Source of the DNA: Annona cherimola
Lineage: Eukaryota > Streptophyta > Magnoliopsida > Magnoliales > Annonaceae
Direction of reading: 5' to 3'
Length of the DNA stretch: 64,000 nucleotides
Assembly: GCA_030490835.1 (NCBI GenBank)
Contig: CM059973.1
Span: 55,990,008-56,054,007 of the forward strand
Shown: positions 31,071 through 44,968 of the stretch, piece after piece
Position numbering within the stretch: position 1 is the first letter of the stretch
Layout: every line of letters begins with the position of its first letter
Notes under the pieces: model-generated
The model's database searches: none
Told to the model about the DNA's origin: nothing
The model's input: the letters and a program-made list of their open reading frames with translations, nothing else
Translations under genes and position numbers: made by a program

Positions 31071-32880
31071 ATCCTTCTACTTAGATCCTCAGTGTTGCCA
31101 CTCCTCCATTATTCTAGGGAAGCTTGCTTATTGAGAATGGTGCTGCTAAAGCTTTAGATTTTCATTTCTCCGCATTTTCCTACGCATCTCCTCCTTTTTC
31201 CTTTTTCTTTTTATCACTTGTAATGTGGTAGAGATCAGACTATGTTGTCATTTGTAATTCCAATGATTAAATTAAACTCTTTTATAATGAAATTTATGGC
31301 ATCTTCCTTACTTCTGTGGTTGTCATCTGCTGACTTTGTATGTTGGCCTTACTATAACCTCTGAATAATTGGGAACGATTTCTTATTGTTAGATCTTGTA
31401 CATGCCATAGGAGAGAGAATAATTAGTGTTTACTTGGACCTAGTTCAGGGGAAATGTTCAAAGTGCAAATGTTTTCTAGTCAAAGTGATTTTATTCTTTC
31501 TGATGTCAATAGGAGTGGTACACGGTTTACTCAACTTTGCAATTCATATACGAGAGATGGGAGGTTAGATTAAGCAATTTGCCTTGCATATTATTTTTCT
31601 TTCTTCTTATTAGAATCCCATGGTGATTAGTAGGATTTTATGCGATGTGTTTTTCATTATTAGCCCCATTGGTATCTTGCCTAATCTTTGTCTTGAATTC
31701 TCTTGGTTTAACTAGTCATCAGTTTGACGGGGTAGTTGGGTTTATTAGCCTTGTAGAGTCATGGCTTACTCCATTCATTGTTTGAGCTCATGTAGGCTAT
31801 CTATCTTTGGTCACTTTGGTGGTTAGCACTTGCTGGGCTGAGCTCTCTTTTTAGTGGCTCCAATACCTAGTGTTTTGGAGAATCTAGTTATGAATTCATG
31901 GAATATTTTCAAATTCCTCAATCCTGGAAGAAGGGCATGATGAGGTTGGCCTTAATAATAGCCTAAGATTTTGGTGGCATGTCACCAGTGTCCTTTCCCT
32001 AAAGTATTTTTAGAATGTATACATGAGGCTTTTATGAGGTTCAGAGACACTTATCTTTCTGAGTGTGTTGATTGCCTTTTGTAGCTCTAATGTCCTGCAG
32101 TTATCATGCCTACATCTGATGCCTAATGCCTTCTCGTAGGCATGTAACCGACATGCCTTTCATTTTAAAGCCTGATCAAGGTCATTTTCATCTAGCTAAT
32201 TTCGAACATTGTTCACCCACGTAGTTCATTAGAGTGGCTCTTTTTACTCTTCTTCTATAAACAATGCATCTTTGGTCCTTATGATTAAACACATCGCAGG
32301 GTAGAGTTGATGAGAGTCTTTATGGATGGTGAGAGGTAGAAAAGATCATAAGAAATTATTTTCCATATACGATGCCAAACGATAAATCTGAATTTGGTTC
32401 TAGACTTAGTTGAACTAGATTAGGGACTTGGATTACTAAAGAATGGGAGTAAATTGAATAGGCTTGGGTTTTACATGAAAGGAGGGGATTAATTTGAATT
32501 TAATTATTTCTATTATTATGTTTTTATTACATTGGTTGTTATGATTAGCCTATACAGCTGGATGCATATTTCCTCTTACATTCAATCTTGAATTTATTTA
32601 ATAGCTATAATGCTTCGCCGGCCTATTACATCCTACGATCGTTGGTGGCTGCATAAAACTACTAGGACCAATCAAGTAGAGGTAAAAGTGATATATCAAT
32701 AATTATGTCTCTTTTATAATTATAAATATTTACATTAAATTCCTCAATGTCCATCAAAATTCTTTCCAAGTTCCACTCAATAATTATCATAAATTTAAAA
32801 TGCCAAAATAGAAATATTTAACTTCAAATAACCACTCAAATCTAAACAATTAACCCAATTTCCATGATCTTGCATAAAAT
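31071..32880. other. Non-coding stretch, origin unknown
   Basis: The base composition is less AT-biased than the surrounding LTRs. Several short open frames exist, the longest being 31386-31568, without any recognisable domain. It may be old host intergenic or intron DNA, or an unrecognised repeat. I see nothing definite in it. Confidence 0.4.
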
Positions 32881-35503
32881 TGTAATATCCCACATCCTTT
32901 GCTTTTTCTGTTAACTAACTAAAAAGATAGAAAATTTTGAAATGAGTCTGGGCAAACTCAGTAAGTAGGGAAGTGAATGAAAGCTGCTCAATACTGAAAA
33001 CCAACTCAAAAACAACCAATTAAATATTAAAACTTTCATAACATTTAACATATCAATGCTCATGTTCATACAATAATGTAACTGATCGTGCTTATGCACT
33101 TAACCATTTAACTTTACTTTCTCTTTAACTCAGTGGCCCACGAATCGGAATCACTCTCATCGCATCCATGTAAGCCCATAACCATATCATTATCTTTAAG
33201 TCATCTTTTTCATATCATGCTCATGCATTCAAGTGTTATGCTCATGATATGTTAAATCATACTTTCTCAAATACAAATCAAAGCCATAAACTAAAACTGT
33301 TGTGCAAGTCATTGAAATATGTGCAACATCAAATAAATTGCACAAATCCATTGAAACTAAAATTCATCAAATTCACAGCAAATCCATCGGCACGACCCGT
33401 CATATAAATAGGAAAGTATTAATCTCATAACTCTATTTAAATCCTACTTACCTCAGATCTACAAACTAAACTTCTTTTTCTTGAAATCCAACATTTAAAG
33501 CTCAATCTTGAAGCCTTGCTCATGGAAATGAATATAATAATTTATTAGTAAATTTTCCGTAACTAATAATCATGACCTCTCCCTCCAAATTTTAAACAAC
33601 ATGAATAAATCGCAATTCTTTCCTTAATTTCACAATGGCAATGGATTAAAATTTCCATTTTCATTTTTTCGCATATCCTCTAATTACCTCTTATAATAAT
33701 AAAAATAATCTATATGAAAACCATTCGTCGAGATATATTCCATTTTATATTCATTCTATGTACACCGTACCCCCTATCCAAACATTCACTCATTGGAATT
33801 TAGTACAGTAATACTTATATTAATTATAACACAAAAGAAACCCTTAAAGCCGTCCATTTTAAATGAAATCTTCCTTTAAATCTCAGCATTATAGTATAAT
33901 TTTGCTTATGTATAAACTAGTATAATCATGCCCTTTTGAATATTCATAATTGAATAATTACATCAAAGAAAACTCTAGATACTCATTGTGGAATCATGCG
34001 GGTAATTCAATCTAATATATATATTTATAAACATCAATGTAAATCCCCAATGAATCAATACAATATAAAAACTTTTATTCATAGGAAAATAAAATCATAA
34101 CCCCTCACCTCTATCATATACACATATTAATATCAACAAATAATATACTTGAATTCCACATATCTAAACTGTATGAAATTATCAAATAGTAAATTTATGC
34201 ATAAATAAAAACTCACCTCTAAATTCATCTGAGCAGTGCTATTCCATGTCTGCCATCCATCTATCTGGAGAGTTTAACGCCCCTTAGGTTCTCGCTTTCC
34301 ATTAGCCTTAGGTATTTTACTATTACTAAATACCGAAGGCCCGTGGTCTCCCCAAAATCTCACACAAGCTTCAAACTAAAATTTCCACTCTTAACGCATG
34401 GCCGTAAAGATTCCAATTAAATGCAAATTTATCTCTAGGTTAAATGCGAACTTTTCTCTTCAAATCTCCACTTCTATTTTTATTCCATATTATAAGTGAT
34501 ACTGTACTCCATACACCGGCATGCTTGGCCCCCCTCCATTCCAACTCCTATCAAGTGCGGTCACTTTAAGCATCACAAATGCCCACATTATTTTACATAA
34601 ATAGCTTTTACATATATCAAATGACAGTAACATTATTAATATAAATTTCTTTTAATCAAAATTTATAGATACAATAAACATATATATATATCTGTGTATA
34701 TAAATCGTACATTTTCCAACTAACATTTTTGTCTTATCCACGAAAATTCAAAGTCTAATCTCATCCTTTCCAATACTATTTATTTTATAAAATTTAATTT
34801 TTACAAATTCCGTATGTCTAAATCTCGTGTGTGCACGCATCAGTTTGTACAAAATTAATCTCACTCATGCTATACCTCAGTCATTCCAATTCGTCTCCGC
34901 ATGATGAGATGTTTTCTACGTTAACTAATATACTTCGAGCGCCTTGATAATTTCACGCCAAATAAAATCTTCCTCTTGCTCCTGTAATTAAATCCACAAA
35001 TGTACTATGATTATTACCAGCCAACATTTCTTCTAAATTATTTTCTATTGATTCAATATATAAATAAACTCCATGATAAATCATTCACCAACGTGAATTA
35101 ATTCAAGCAGGCCATCTCCCCCTTTAAAACCCATTTAATGTCAAACTCGTGCATTTCAAGCCCACTAACTCATAAAAAATTCTTCGGCTCTATAAGATAA
35201 ATAATATAGTCAATATAACTATCCCATTAGCATGAAGTTTTCACATCATTTCCTTAGAATTTGTACTTTCAAATAAATTGCAAAATCATCACTAATTCTT
35301 TTATATATTGAAAATCAACCCATTACTAAGTTATGAACATAATATCATCGAAATTTACACTTCTATTAACTCTTGATTTTATCTTTTCGTATAATCACAA
35401 AAAAAATTAGAACTTGATTCTTTACATCAGGGTGACTTAGGCTTGGTGGGTGCATTATATGAGAATCCAAACATTTTATTTAAAAAAAAATTGGGATTTT
35501 ACA
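32881..35503 (-). mobile_element. Probable solo LTR (2623 bp)
   Basis: The ends are TGTAATATCCCACATCC and TTGGGATTTTACA, giving TG and CA termini and short inverted ends. On the minus strand it reads TGTAAAATCCC to GGGATATTACA. Near its 3' end it has CTACTTACTGAGTTTGCCC then AGACTCATTTC (32941-32970), the same core as in the other chromovirus-like LTRs. The flanking pentamers AAAAT and ATAGT match at only three positions, so the duplication is unconfirmed. No coding domain is present. Confidence 0.5.
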
Positions 35504-35655
35504 ATAGTCACCGGTCGAGTAAAACATTTTTTGCCAATAGGGATTACACTATCTCATGAAGAAATTTTACCAAATTAAGAAGTAGAAATACCAAATACAA
35601 TGCATTCTTATCTTTAGCATCTCTCTCCACTTTTATATCTTCTATAATATACTTA

Positions 35656-35935
35656 GGGTGTGTTTGGCAATGTGCAGAAAATGTCAAGTTAAAACTTTTC
35701 AATCTAAAACTTTTCACTCTCCACAACTATCATATTTTTCAATTACTTTTTCATATTTTCCTATACAACTACCCTACTTTTTAACAATTCTACAAAACTA
35801 TCCACATAACGAACCTATCTATTTTAACTTTATCTTCTTTACTGGTCATCATTACCTCTATCATATCACATCATTTGACAACTTTCACTCTCCAAAACTA
35901 TTCATCAAAAGTTTTATCCATTCCCAAACACACCC
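35656..35935. mobile_element. Tourist-like MITE (280 bp)
   Basis: The terminal inverted repeats are GGGTGTGTTTGGCAATG on the left and, reverse-complemented, GGGTGTGTTTGGGAATGG on the right. The trinucleotide TTA flanks both ends (35653-35655 and 35936-35938), as in PIF/Harbinger-type MITEs. The interior is AT-rich without a transposase. An hAT-like MITE is less likely, given the 3-bp duplication. Confidence 0.8.
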
Positions 35936-35939
35936 TTAT

Positions 35940-36284
35940 TATCTATATTTATAATATTCTTACCATCCTTTATAATATGCCATAATCGTTAATTTGTAAG
36001 CCCTTTACCACACTCTTTTTTCATAGAGTCTTGATATTTGACATATTAATGTGTCCAATTCTGTTGTATCATACCCATGGATCGTCATTAATTGCTATTC
36101 TAATACATTACATATAAATGATTCAAATACAACGTTATATCCTTTGTCACATAGTAGACTAATACCCATTAAATTGTGTTTGAGTCCTTCAATAAAGAAA
36201 ACTTCTTTTGTACGTGTATTGAAAATACTATAAATGTTGCCCTTACTACTAATTTTACCTTTCTCATTTTTGCTAAAAGCAACA
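35940..36284 (-). pseudogene. Copia Pol remnant (before integrase)
   Basis: On the minus strand a frame with IEGLKHNLMGISLLCDKGYNVVF-like residues is readable from about 36205 leftwards. These are the conserved residues between protease and integrase in SIRE-like Ty1/copia polyproteins. Protease and the zinc knuckle are missing between this piece and the gag at 37830-38326, and integrase is not recognisable. Stops are frequent. It is one part of a copia element broken by the LTR at 36285-37781. Confidence 0.7.
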
Positions 36285-37781
36285 TGTCGAGCTGTGTATA
36301 TGTCTAATTATTTTGCTCAATTCAACGCAAATATACGTATCAATCAAATAATAAAGTGTGAGTAGAGTATCATTCCCATGAGAATTATGATTAAACATAG
36401 TACTATCTCAAATTCCAATTTACTTAAATGAATTGGTAAATTAATTCGAAATGATATTAAGTGAACTAAATTCAAACTTAATTAACTAAACCAATGAATG
36501 ACTAAGGATGGGATAGCAATGGGTTGAGATTTCTTGGAGCTAATTATAATGGATGGGAGTATGAATTCTTTGATTTACAGCTATGTCAAACTGTTTCCTT
36601 TTTAGATTGGTTGTGCAGAGATTACTAATCTAGGTTCATTTATATTCATATATGTCTTCCAACACATGCAAATCTAACTTTCTTTTCGTTAATTGCTATG
36701 TTTCCATACAACTAAGTAAAACAAGGCTGATATTCACATAATTTAATCAAGATTACTAGGATTAATAGGTATATCTTTATCTATATTAATATCCAACGAC
36801 AACAAGTAATTTAAAACCTGTGCCATGTATTTAGATCTCATCTAAATCTCACTTTTTCAAGCATAGCTCTAGATATTAAATCAATCTACAAGATAGCCAA
36901 GCTTGCAAATTCATTAAACACAATATATAAGGATAATCCCACACACTATAAGTTATAGCAACATCGTCTATTCATTTCAAGCACATAGAAACCAAGTTAA
37001 CATAGTCTATGAGATAGGTCATCCATATCTCCCACCACATGAAGTTTTAACCCATAAACATGATTTCAAATCTCATAAAAACTAAGTTTAGATACATCCC
37101 AAGTGAGGAGAATAAGAAAAATAAGAAGAAAAATGAAAAGAGGAGATAAAACTCAATGATCTTCAATGAAACAGCTTGAATCTCCACTTTTTTCTCTTTT
37201 GTTGTGAAACCCTTTCTTGTCTCCTCTCCTTGCCTTAGTTGCAAGCTCCTTTAGGTATGCTTGAGAAACCCTAAGAGAAGTATTCATACCCCCTTCAATT
37301 TGAAGCATCACACGTGTGAGAATTTTCATACACTTCCTTCATGACCACGACCCCCATGCCCATGGTCATGGCCACAAGCTCCTGGATAGCTTAACAACAC
37401 ATTTTCTTAAGGAGGTGGAACTAGTGGCCATGACCACAGGCATGCTAAACCCAGGATTGCTTCTTGACAGCTTCAAGTGATTTCTTTCTCAATCCATCTT
37501 TTTGTTCTCTTAATTTGCACATTGGCCACCAACATTTCCTAAAAAATTAAAACAAAAATGAGTAAATGCAATCCGATTTAATCTAGTAAATCACAATGAT
37601 CTAAAATGAGAAGGATTGCAAGTGAATTATTGCTAGAAATGCATGAAATCCATAAGAAATGCAAGAACATATAAATTATCTGAACTAATGCAACTCCTAC
37701 ATAAATTTACATGTTTTTCGTGATCTAGCACTCAAATTTGGTACAATGGGCCTTGATAACTCTATTTTTATAGAGTTATCA
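36285..37781 (-). mobile_element. Athila-like LTR inside copia remnant
   Basis: Read on the minus strand it starts with the terminal hairpin TGATAACTCTAT (37781) and GGCCCATTGTACC, parallel to the LTR start of element 1. It ends GACATATACACAGCTCGACA (36285), parallel to element 1's GACATATACGCA and TCATCA. No PBS or coding part follows, so it behaves as a solo LTR. The flanks CAACA and AAACC do not match. The copia sequence on the two sides is also not continuous, so a deletion or rearrangement is likely. Confidence 0.65.
37330..37450 (-). repeat. GGCCATGACCA palindrome words in U3
   Basis: CATGACCACGAC, CCCATGGTCATGGCC and GGCCATGACCACAGGCATG are inverted copies of one word, located where elements 1 and 2 have their GGCGCC palindromes relative to the LTR ends. 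Confidence 0.6.
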
Positions 37782-38326
37782 AAACCATTCCACCATTGTA
37801 GGGTTGAGATCATGGAAATTTTCTTATGAGGAAGACAATTTCTTCATCTTCATTGAAGGATGACGATGAAGACTCGTCTGAACTTTGATGTGTTGCCTTC
37901 AGTGCGAGAGTCTTCTTCCCGTTGCTGTGTTCTTCATTTTCTTCTTCTTTATTAGCTCATGAGATATCAATGAGCTAATAAGATCTTCAAGCTTCAAGGT
38001 GTTCAAATCTTTTGCTTTTTAATTATAGTAATTTTCGACATCCATGACTCCACTAATGCTCATAGGATATTCATTTTTTGCCCAAACTTAGAAATAGCAT
38101 TTCCCAGGCCTTTGAGAGCATTAGTAATTTTTGAAAATCTAGCAAATATTTCAGAAATATTTTCAATTTTAAGCATTTTGAAACTTTTTAATACTCCAAT
38201 GAGAATATTCCTTCTCGTTCCTTGGACTTGAGAAGTGCCCTCATAAATAAAAGTTAGAGTATCCCAAATTTTTTTTGCAATCAAGCATAATAACACTCTA
38301 TCATACTTTGCAGCAGTTAGAGTACA
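37782..38326 (-). pseudogene. Copia Gag, C-terminal part
   Basis: On the minus strand the frame from 38326 has LTAAKYDRV, then AKKIWDTLTFIYEGTS, then EIFARFSKITNALKGLG. This is the conserved core of Ty1/copia Gag (UBN2-type). An acidic serine-rich stretch follows at about 37950-37830. The N-terminal part lies at 44969-45252, beyond the giant solo LTR. Across the GTACA duplication the frame joins smoothly (SLFCT then LTAAKYDRV). The zinc knuckle and protease are missing further left. Confidence 0.82.
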
Positions 38327-41300
38327 TGTAACACCCGCAATTTTTAAATTGCAATGCTAAACATGCAATATATATAAAAGGAAAATTTTGGGCCATTAAA
38401 ATATTAAAAATTAGAATTTTATTAATATCCTAAAATTATAAAGTAATAAAAGAGATAATTAATAAATAAACAGTGATAAGTATTATTTTTCAATGGAATA
38501 ATAGCGAAGTATACTAATTAATTTAATTAATAGCAGTTAAATAGTCTAAAAAAAGAGGAGAAGAAGAAGAAAAGAGAAAAGGAAGAAGAAAGAGGAGGAG
38601 AAAAAAAGGAACAAGGAGGGAGAGAACGTAATGATGGAGTAAGTTAATCTCTTATTTATATTATTTTTATATCGAAATATGATTTAGTTAGAGACTAAAC
38701 TTTATTTAGCATATGATTAAAGAAAAGACAAAAAATATACAAATAATAAAAATATGAAAAAATCACAAAAATAAGTATAAATGAAATAAAGATGATTAGA
38801 AAAACTTTCTCAAGATTCTCAAAAATTTTAGGAATTAAGAAAGAAGAATTCTAGAATTTTTACAAGAACTATGGTAAAGTTGCAAGGTAACAGAAAACTA
38901 CACAATAGCTGAACTTTAGAAAATTATAAAATATCATATATAAGTCAAAATAATATAAAATTAGTGTCATGTGAAAACTCTTGAAGTCTATTTTATAACT
39001 CAAAAATAATCATCTAAATTGGACTTAAAATGAGAGAGAGATATAGAAAATAGTGAAGGTATATCCTGATTTCTACACTATGACAAAAATAGAAATAATT
39101 CTGATTTAATTCGTTAAAATATATTTAATGGTAAGATAAATTTTAAAAAATTATATGATTAAAAAGAATATGAAATTTTGAATTCATCCATATGTAGTAT
39201 GATGGGTTTGGGAGAAATTATTGAAATAAAAATTATTGAAATCAAGTCGTCAACATAGATTTCAACTTTGGTATATCAATTAAGAGCATCACAAGTGGGT
39301 CATCGTCACTATAATAAGCAAATTTGAGCTGAATTTAGATGCCACCTCAATTATGATAATCTCATATGGATAAGTGAGAAAATTGATATAATGAATTTGT
39401 CAGATGACAAGACAAGGTTCAACCATGTGGGTGGAATAAATTCACGTAACTTGCACTTGGAGCTCTCCTATTAGTGCAAACTTGGAGAGCTCTTATAAAA
39501 AAAACTAAGTATAGCCTATCCTAGCCTATCCAAGAGTTAATTCCACATACTAAATAAAAAAAATTTGATTATAAATAGTATACTTAGGTGAAAAATTCGG
39601 ATGTACAAGAAAGTGTGGGTGAAGGAGAAGAAATAAAGAAAAGGAGCAAAATAGTAGTGATAGACAAGAGAGATTAACAAAAAGGTAATGATCCTGGACT
39701 TTTTGTTATTTATCCTACATATTTGGGCTAGTTTTCTTTCAAATAAATGATTCCGATCATGATTATCAAGGTTAGATTATGATAATTTAATTATTTTAAT
39801 AGAAGTATGCTAAAAGCAATGCTTTTTAGAGATGTTTCAATAATCAATATTACCTTCATCAATTTAAAATAGAATTTGATTAGGAAATAGTCAAAATTGA
39901 GTAGCAAAACAAGATCTACAACTTTCATGTGACAACTTTTCAAAATAATGACGTTTATAGGTTCGCTTTTAGGTCGCAAGATAGACTTGTTTTCAACACC
40001 TTGCTGGACATTTAGGTACAAACCTTAATGATTTAATCCAACCATTAACATGATGATCAAAGTAGGGTATAATAATGTTAATGACTTATATGTGATGTAA
40101 ATATAAATTTTGAACCTTTAAAATTTAATCGAACATAATTTAATATAATATTTTTAAGGGATATTTATCACATACCTTTGTAGAAAATTTTCTAGTAAAC
40201 TATTTTTTTATATACGTACAAAATAAGGAGAATTGATTTATGTATTATCAATTTAGTATAACTCAATTTACACCAAAAAAGATTTGAGGATCCAATACTA
40301 AGATCAAGGGGTTAAGGAAACATAAGCATGAAACATAATTTAAATATTTTACAAAACATAACAAGACTACCAAAGTGGTGATAGCAATTGTCAATAAATG
40401 ATGAGATCTAAGGATCAAATCAAATCAGACTTATATTTTGATTTTTTTGATATTAATGTTAACATTATATAATATTTATAAGATAGTCAAAGTGAATCAC
40501 AAAATGGGAAGATATAAGGTTATGACATGGGTTTAAATAATTTTAATGATAAAGAATATGATTTCTATTTGAAAAATGATTATTCTTTTTAGAGGATTAA
40601 ACCTTTAAATTTTCATAGAAAAAGTTGTGGGTCTAAACTATAATTAAGAAATTTAATAAATAAATAAATAATAATGACTTGTATACTAATCTTATGAGAA
40701 GAAAAGGGCCCTAAGGATTAATATTTTTTAGGAACCCTAAGAATTAATATTTATATCTTAATTATAGAAAAAATAAGAGAAAAAGAACTATAAGAGGAAG
40801 AAAGTTTTGTATATATGAGCTGCGTTTGATGGTATATATAATTTTTGGTCATCTACTTAAATGGGATAAGATTATGTATGGATTAGCTTATGCTGATGAG
40901 GTTTTTTGTAGTAGGCTTGTTTTATTTGTATGAAAAGATTTCATATCCTTTATATAAGCTGTAAAGGCTATATTAAGTTTAAATAGCCTTATAATATATA
41001 CAAGTCATTTACATATGTTGTATAAGGTTTATTTTACCATTTGTGTTAATTCATATGTTAAATGGAAAGTTTATACATATATAAATTATCTAAATATATT
41101 TTTTAGTATAAAAGGATGAAAAAGCTTTAATAGCCTATGAAAAAGCTTTAATGAGTTGGATTGAAATTTATCTATTTAAAGTATGTAAGATTTAGGGGAT
41201 TGAGATTAACTTAATTTCACGGTATCACTAGGTTGAATTTCATATATGAAAGTCCTAAATGTGAAAAAAGGTTTGTTCAAATATAGGATGAATCATATTT

Positions 41301-41480
41301 AAATAAGATGCTCAAGCGAAAAAAAAATGATTGAATTTCTTATTTAAAGGCCAATCAAAAATTGGTATATAGGAAAGATAAATAGTCATAAGTTTGGCCT
41401 GTATGATATGTTAGATGTATTCTTTGTTGGCGATAATAGGAAGGTGTAAAGAAAAGATAGAGGAAAGCTACAGGAAAAAG

Positions 41481-42200
41481 GTAAGAAAACCCTTCAAAAT
41501 GTTATTTCAAAAGAATTTTATGATAAGAAAATCCTTTCTTATCTTTTCATTTTATGAAAGGATATTAGTCATTGAATGATTATTTTATTTTTCTTTTATA
41601 TGTTTAAATTATGTATTTTGAAATGAAAATTTCCAATTTATTTGATGATAACATGCATATTTTCTTACAATAATCATCATTTATGGTATGCTTCTATGCA
41701 TTAAGTACCCTGTGGGTGAGACGGGAGGAAATGTTTCTGAGGAAACTGAGCCCAGCCACTTGACCTCGGGTCTTAAGGGTGGTGCCAGAGGCGTTTCAAG
41801 TATCCTCTGGAGTTAAGTAGGATGTATATGACTCATGCACGACATTGTAAGCAAGCCCTTCAAAATGTTATTTTAAAAGAATTTTATGGCAAGAAAATTT
41901 GTTCTTATTTTTTCGGTTTATGAAATGATATTTGCCAATAAATGATTTTTATGTGTTTGAATTATGCACTTTGCAATGAAAATTTTCTAGTTTATTTTGT
42001 GACGTCATGCATATTCCTCACAATGATCATGATTCCTGGTAGACTTGTATGCAATAAGTGCCCTGTGTAGTGATATAGTATGTGATATTTCTGAGGAAAC
42101 CGAGCCCAGTCACCTGACCTTGGATCTTAAGGGTGGTGCCAAAGGTGTTTCAAGTATCCTCTGGAGTTAAGCAGGATGTATACGATTCATGCACTGTATT
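41481..42200 (+). repeat. Tandem duplication of about 360 bp in giant LTR
   Basis: Two diverged units carry CCCTTCAAAATGTTATTT, then TGAGGAAACTGAGCCCAG (CCGAGCCCAG in the second), then CTTAAGGGTGGTGCCA and CCTCTGGAGTTAAG. The first starts near 41485 and the second near 41853. They include the GC-rich block that other giant LTRs have once or twice. Confidence 0.85.
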
Positions 42201-42615
42201 GTTAAGCATGTAAGATCAAAAATGTTATTATAGTGGATGATAAAAAATGTTATTATGCATGTTCGTACTTATTTCATTACAATACATGCATAAAAAGAAT
42301 TTAAGAATTTTATGTTATGAACAAATGCAACGGATTATGAAATTTCATGTATTTCTAAATTTTTGCTTACTAAGTATTTTATACTCACTGTGTTCAAATA
42401 ACTAGTGCATGCAAATGTTGCAGACTTGATAGAGGAGTCTCTACTACTAATAAAGTAGTGAAGATATGATTTATAATGCTTTTGAGGTATTTTAAGCCTT
42501 GGGATATAATTATTAAAATTGTACGTATTAAGTTTATTTGTTATGTTGAGGTTATATGACATTGAAATTAGGTTTTCATGTAAGGTATCATTGTAGAAGA
42601 GATGTACTAGATGCG

Positions 42616-44669
42616 TGATAATTGGAAATTAATAATATATTTTATGGGCATTTTATACTAATTTGGCGGGTAATTAATTGAGTTTAATGTGAAATTTGCT
42701 CTAAAATGTGGTTTTACAACAATTGGGTATTAAATATTAATTTAAAGTTATTTAAATAATTTTTATAATCTTTTGGCTTGAAATTACATTTTTTATTTGT
42801 TGCCATGAAATTAAATGGGCTTGAAATAATTTTTATAATGAGAACCCACTAATGATTTTGATGAATTAATGATTTAAATATTTTTTATGCAGTTTTGTAA
42901 GTTCAAGTGGGCCCCACAAGGTTTGCAAGTTCAAGAGTTCAGCAACAAATCAAATGCATCTTAGCCGTCCATCAAGGCCCATCAAAGATCTGCCAATATG
43001 AACCGTCCAAATAGAAACTAACGTGTTGAAAAATTCAGCACTGGTCAATCAGCAACCTGCAACGGCCAGATCACGCCCAGATCCATGCCAAAATTAAATC
43101 TGGTCGTCCAGATTTCCTCCAACAAATATCAGCCCACGTCATCCAAGCAACTACCCTTAATTAAATCTGCACCGTCCATTTTTGAACATCCAGCAGATTA
43201 ATTAGCAACCGCCTTGATTTTCAATCTGCACGGCCCAGTCCCTTGAATCACCACCGTCCAATATCCAGCCATCCATGCCATCCAACTGTCCAAACCAACT
43301 GTTCAGATTCTTCACCGTCCTAAGTGGGCCCAACAAGCTGCCCGTCCAGATCACATTCAGAAATCCATCAGATGGATCACCACCGTCCAAAGCATGTCAA
43401 AATCAGCAGTTTAATTCCACTTCCTCAGCTCAGATCAGCCGTCCAAGTATCCATAAATTCTTATCCATCCAAGCTAAATAATTCATGATAGAATTAATAC
43501 CCAAATTTTTCAGCAAGCTAAGCCGTCCAAATTTCTGATCCACTAGAAAATTCCATGACCGATTAAACGATGCATGCACATCTAATAGGTGGAGCAAGTC
43601 GTCCACATTAGATTTTGATGCGCAATCCGTAGACGTCAAGCTGCCCGCTTAGATACAAATTGCGTTGGCTTTAATTATACACAGAGTTGCTCCCTTATGA
43701 ATTAAGGGCTGGACGAACATGATGGGGGAACACAGAATTCACGAACGGAGGATTCCAGATAGAAAATTCACGGCAGAAAGAATTGAAGAGAAAAAATTAG
43801 AGAAGAGAGAGAGACACACAAGGAGGTGGAGAGCACCGTCAAAAGGAGGACTGGCGAGTTGCGTGAAGCAGCCGACACACCATCAGGAGCTTCAAACCAA
43901 TAAGTCCTACTATCTTTTTCTCTTTTAATTGTCTTGTTTAAGATGAATTTTGATTTTAATTTTATTTTGAACTTAAACATGCTTGGCTAATCCCTAAATC
44001 TAGGGTTTAGGATGTAGCACGCGTACAATGTAGCGTGGTGTGGGTTTTTAATTTATGACGGATCTTGTTGTTAATTTAATATCTTGTGATTTTTATGCTT
44101 GCTTTGTACATAGGCCCGTACTTTGGCATGATTCCATATATTAGGTGATGGAACCGAGAGGTGGAAATTTAATATACGATAATCAAGATATTAAACCTGA
44201 AAATCTAAGACCATGAGAATAAGCATGATGACCTTGAGGAATTCCATGAACAAACCATAGAACTTAATGAATTCTAATTAACTTAATCCCATGAGAATAG
44301 GTGGTTAAGAAAATTAGGGTATGCCTTGCAAGTTTTGAAAGAAGGTGCAAGGATAAATTAGGGTTTGTTCTCCTTTAACAAACAATATCCAGATTAAATA
44401 ATTATACCACTACCCGTTGCCAAAGACGCATGTGAAATCCTAAACCCTAGGTACTCGCACTCTCGTTTTCTCTACTCGTTCTAATTTTCAATTTTCTCTT
44501 CCCATTTTTCTATTTCTTTTCTAATTTATTATCTTCCCATTTTTTTATTCGATTTTATATCCGACACGAAAGCGTTTAAAAGCAAAATTTATAGTCCTGA
44601 ATTTCCTGTGGATCGATAATTTATATACTACAATCTACGACCCGTGCACTTGCGGTGAGATTGCAAACA
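42616..44669 (+). mobile_element. Nested solo LTR (2054 bp), element 2-related
   Basis: It starts TGATAATTGGAAATTAA and ends GGTGAGATTGCAAACA, with the duplication ATGCG on both sides (42611-42615 and 44670-44674). Ends and the 3' half match the LTR of element 2. The middle (42890-43660) has many CCGTCCA words and no GGCGCC palindromes, so it is a sister family. The fragment at 2285-3540 is the same type. No coding sequence follows. Confidence 0.9.
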
Positions 44670-44968
44670 ATGCGCTGAGATAGATATGAATGAATTTAGT
44701 AGAAAATATTTGATTATGTAATGATTATGAGGTTTTGTCTTACACAAACATAAACAGCATGCTGCCGAATTTTAGTTAAGGAAATAGAATCGAAATAGGT
44801 TCTAAAAGAAAAGAAAAAAATTGAGACTGGTTTTCAAACACATTATAAAGGCTTTCGCTTGTATAAGAATGAAATTTTAGCTTCATTCACAAGTTTCACA
44901 GCTTAAAAAGATCCGTGGAGTAAGGTTTTATATTGTGGTGAGCTCATGGTTCGGGGCGCTACAGTACA

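Larger units (their letters stand above)
38327..44963 (+). mobile_element. Giant solo LTR with a nested solo LTR
   Basis: The LTR runs from TGTAACACCCGC to TTCGGGGCGCTACA, flanked by GTACA at 38322-38326 and 44964-44968. It lies in the copia gag frame. Without the nested LTR (42616-44669) and one duplication it is about 4.6 kb, like the copies at 25977 and 51500. It has the GCTTACTAAGTATTTTATAC core near 42363. Several internal stretches are purine-rich (38550-38640). No coding domain is visible, so it is a recombination-derived solo LTR. Confidence 0.88.

Noticed and set aside
31386..31568. 60-residue frame as a small host gene
   Set aside because: No family similarity, no exon structure visible; too short to support.
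43200..43640. Short open frames in the CCGTCCA-rich part of the nested LTR
   Set aside because: Both strands are open by composition, with no conserved domain; interior of a solo LTR.
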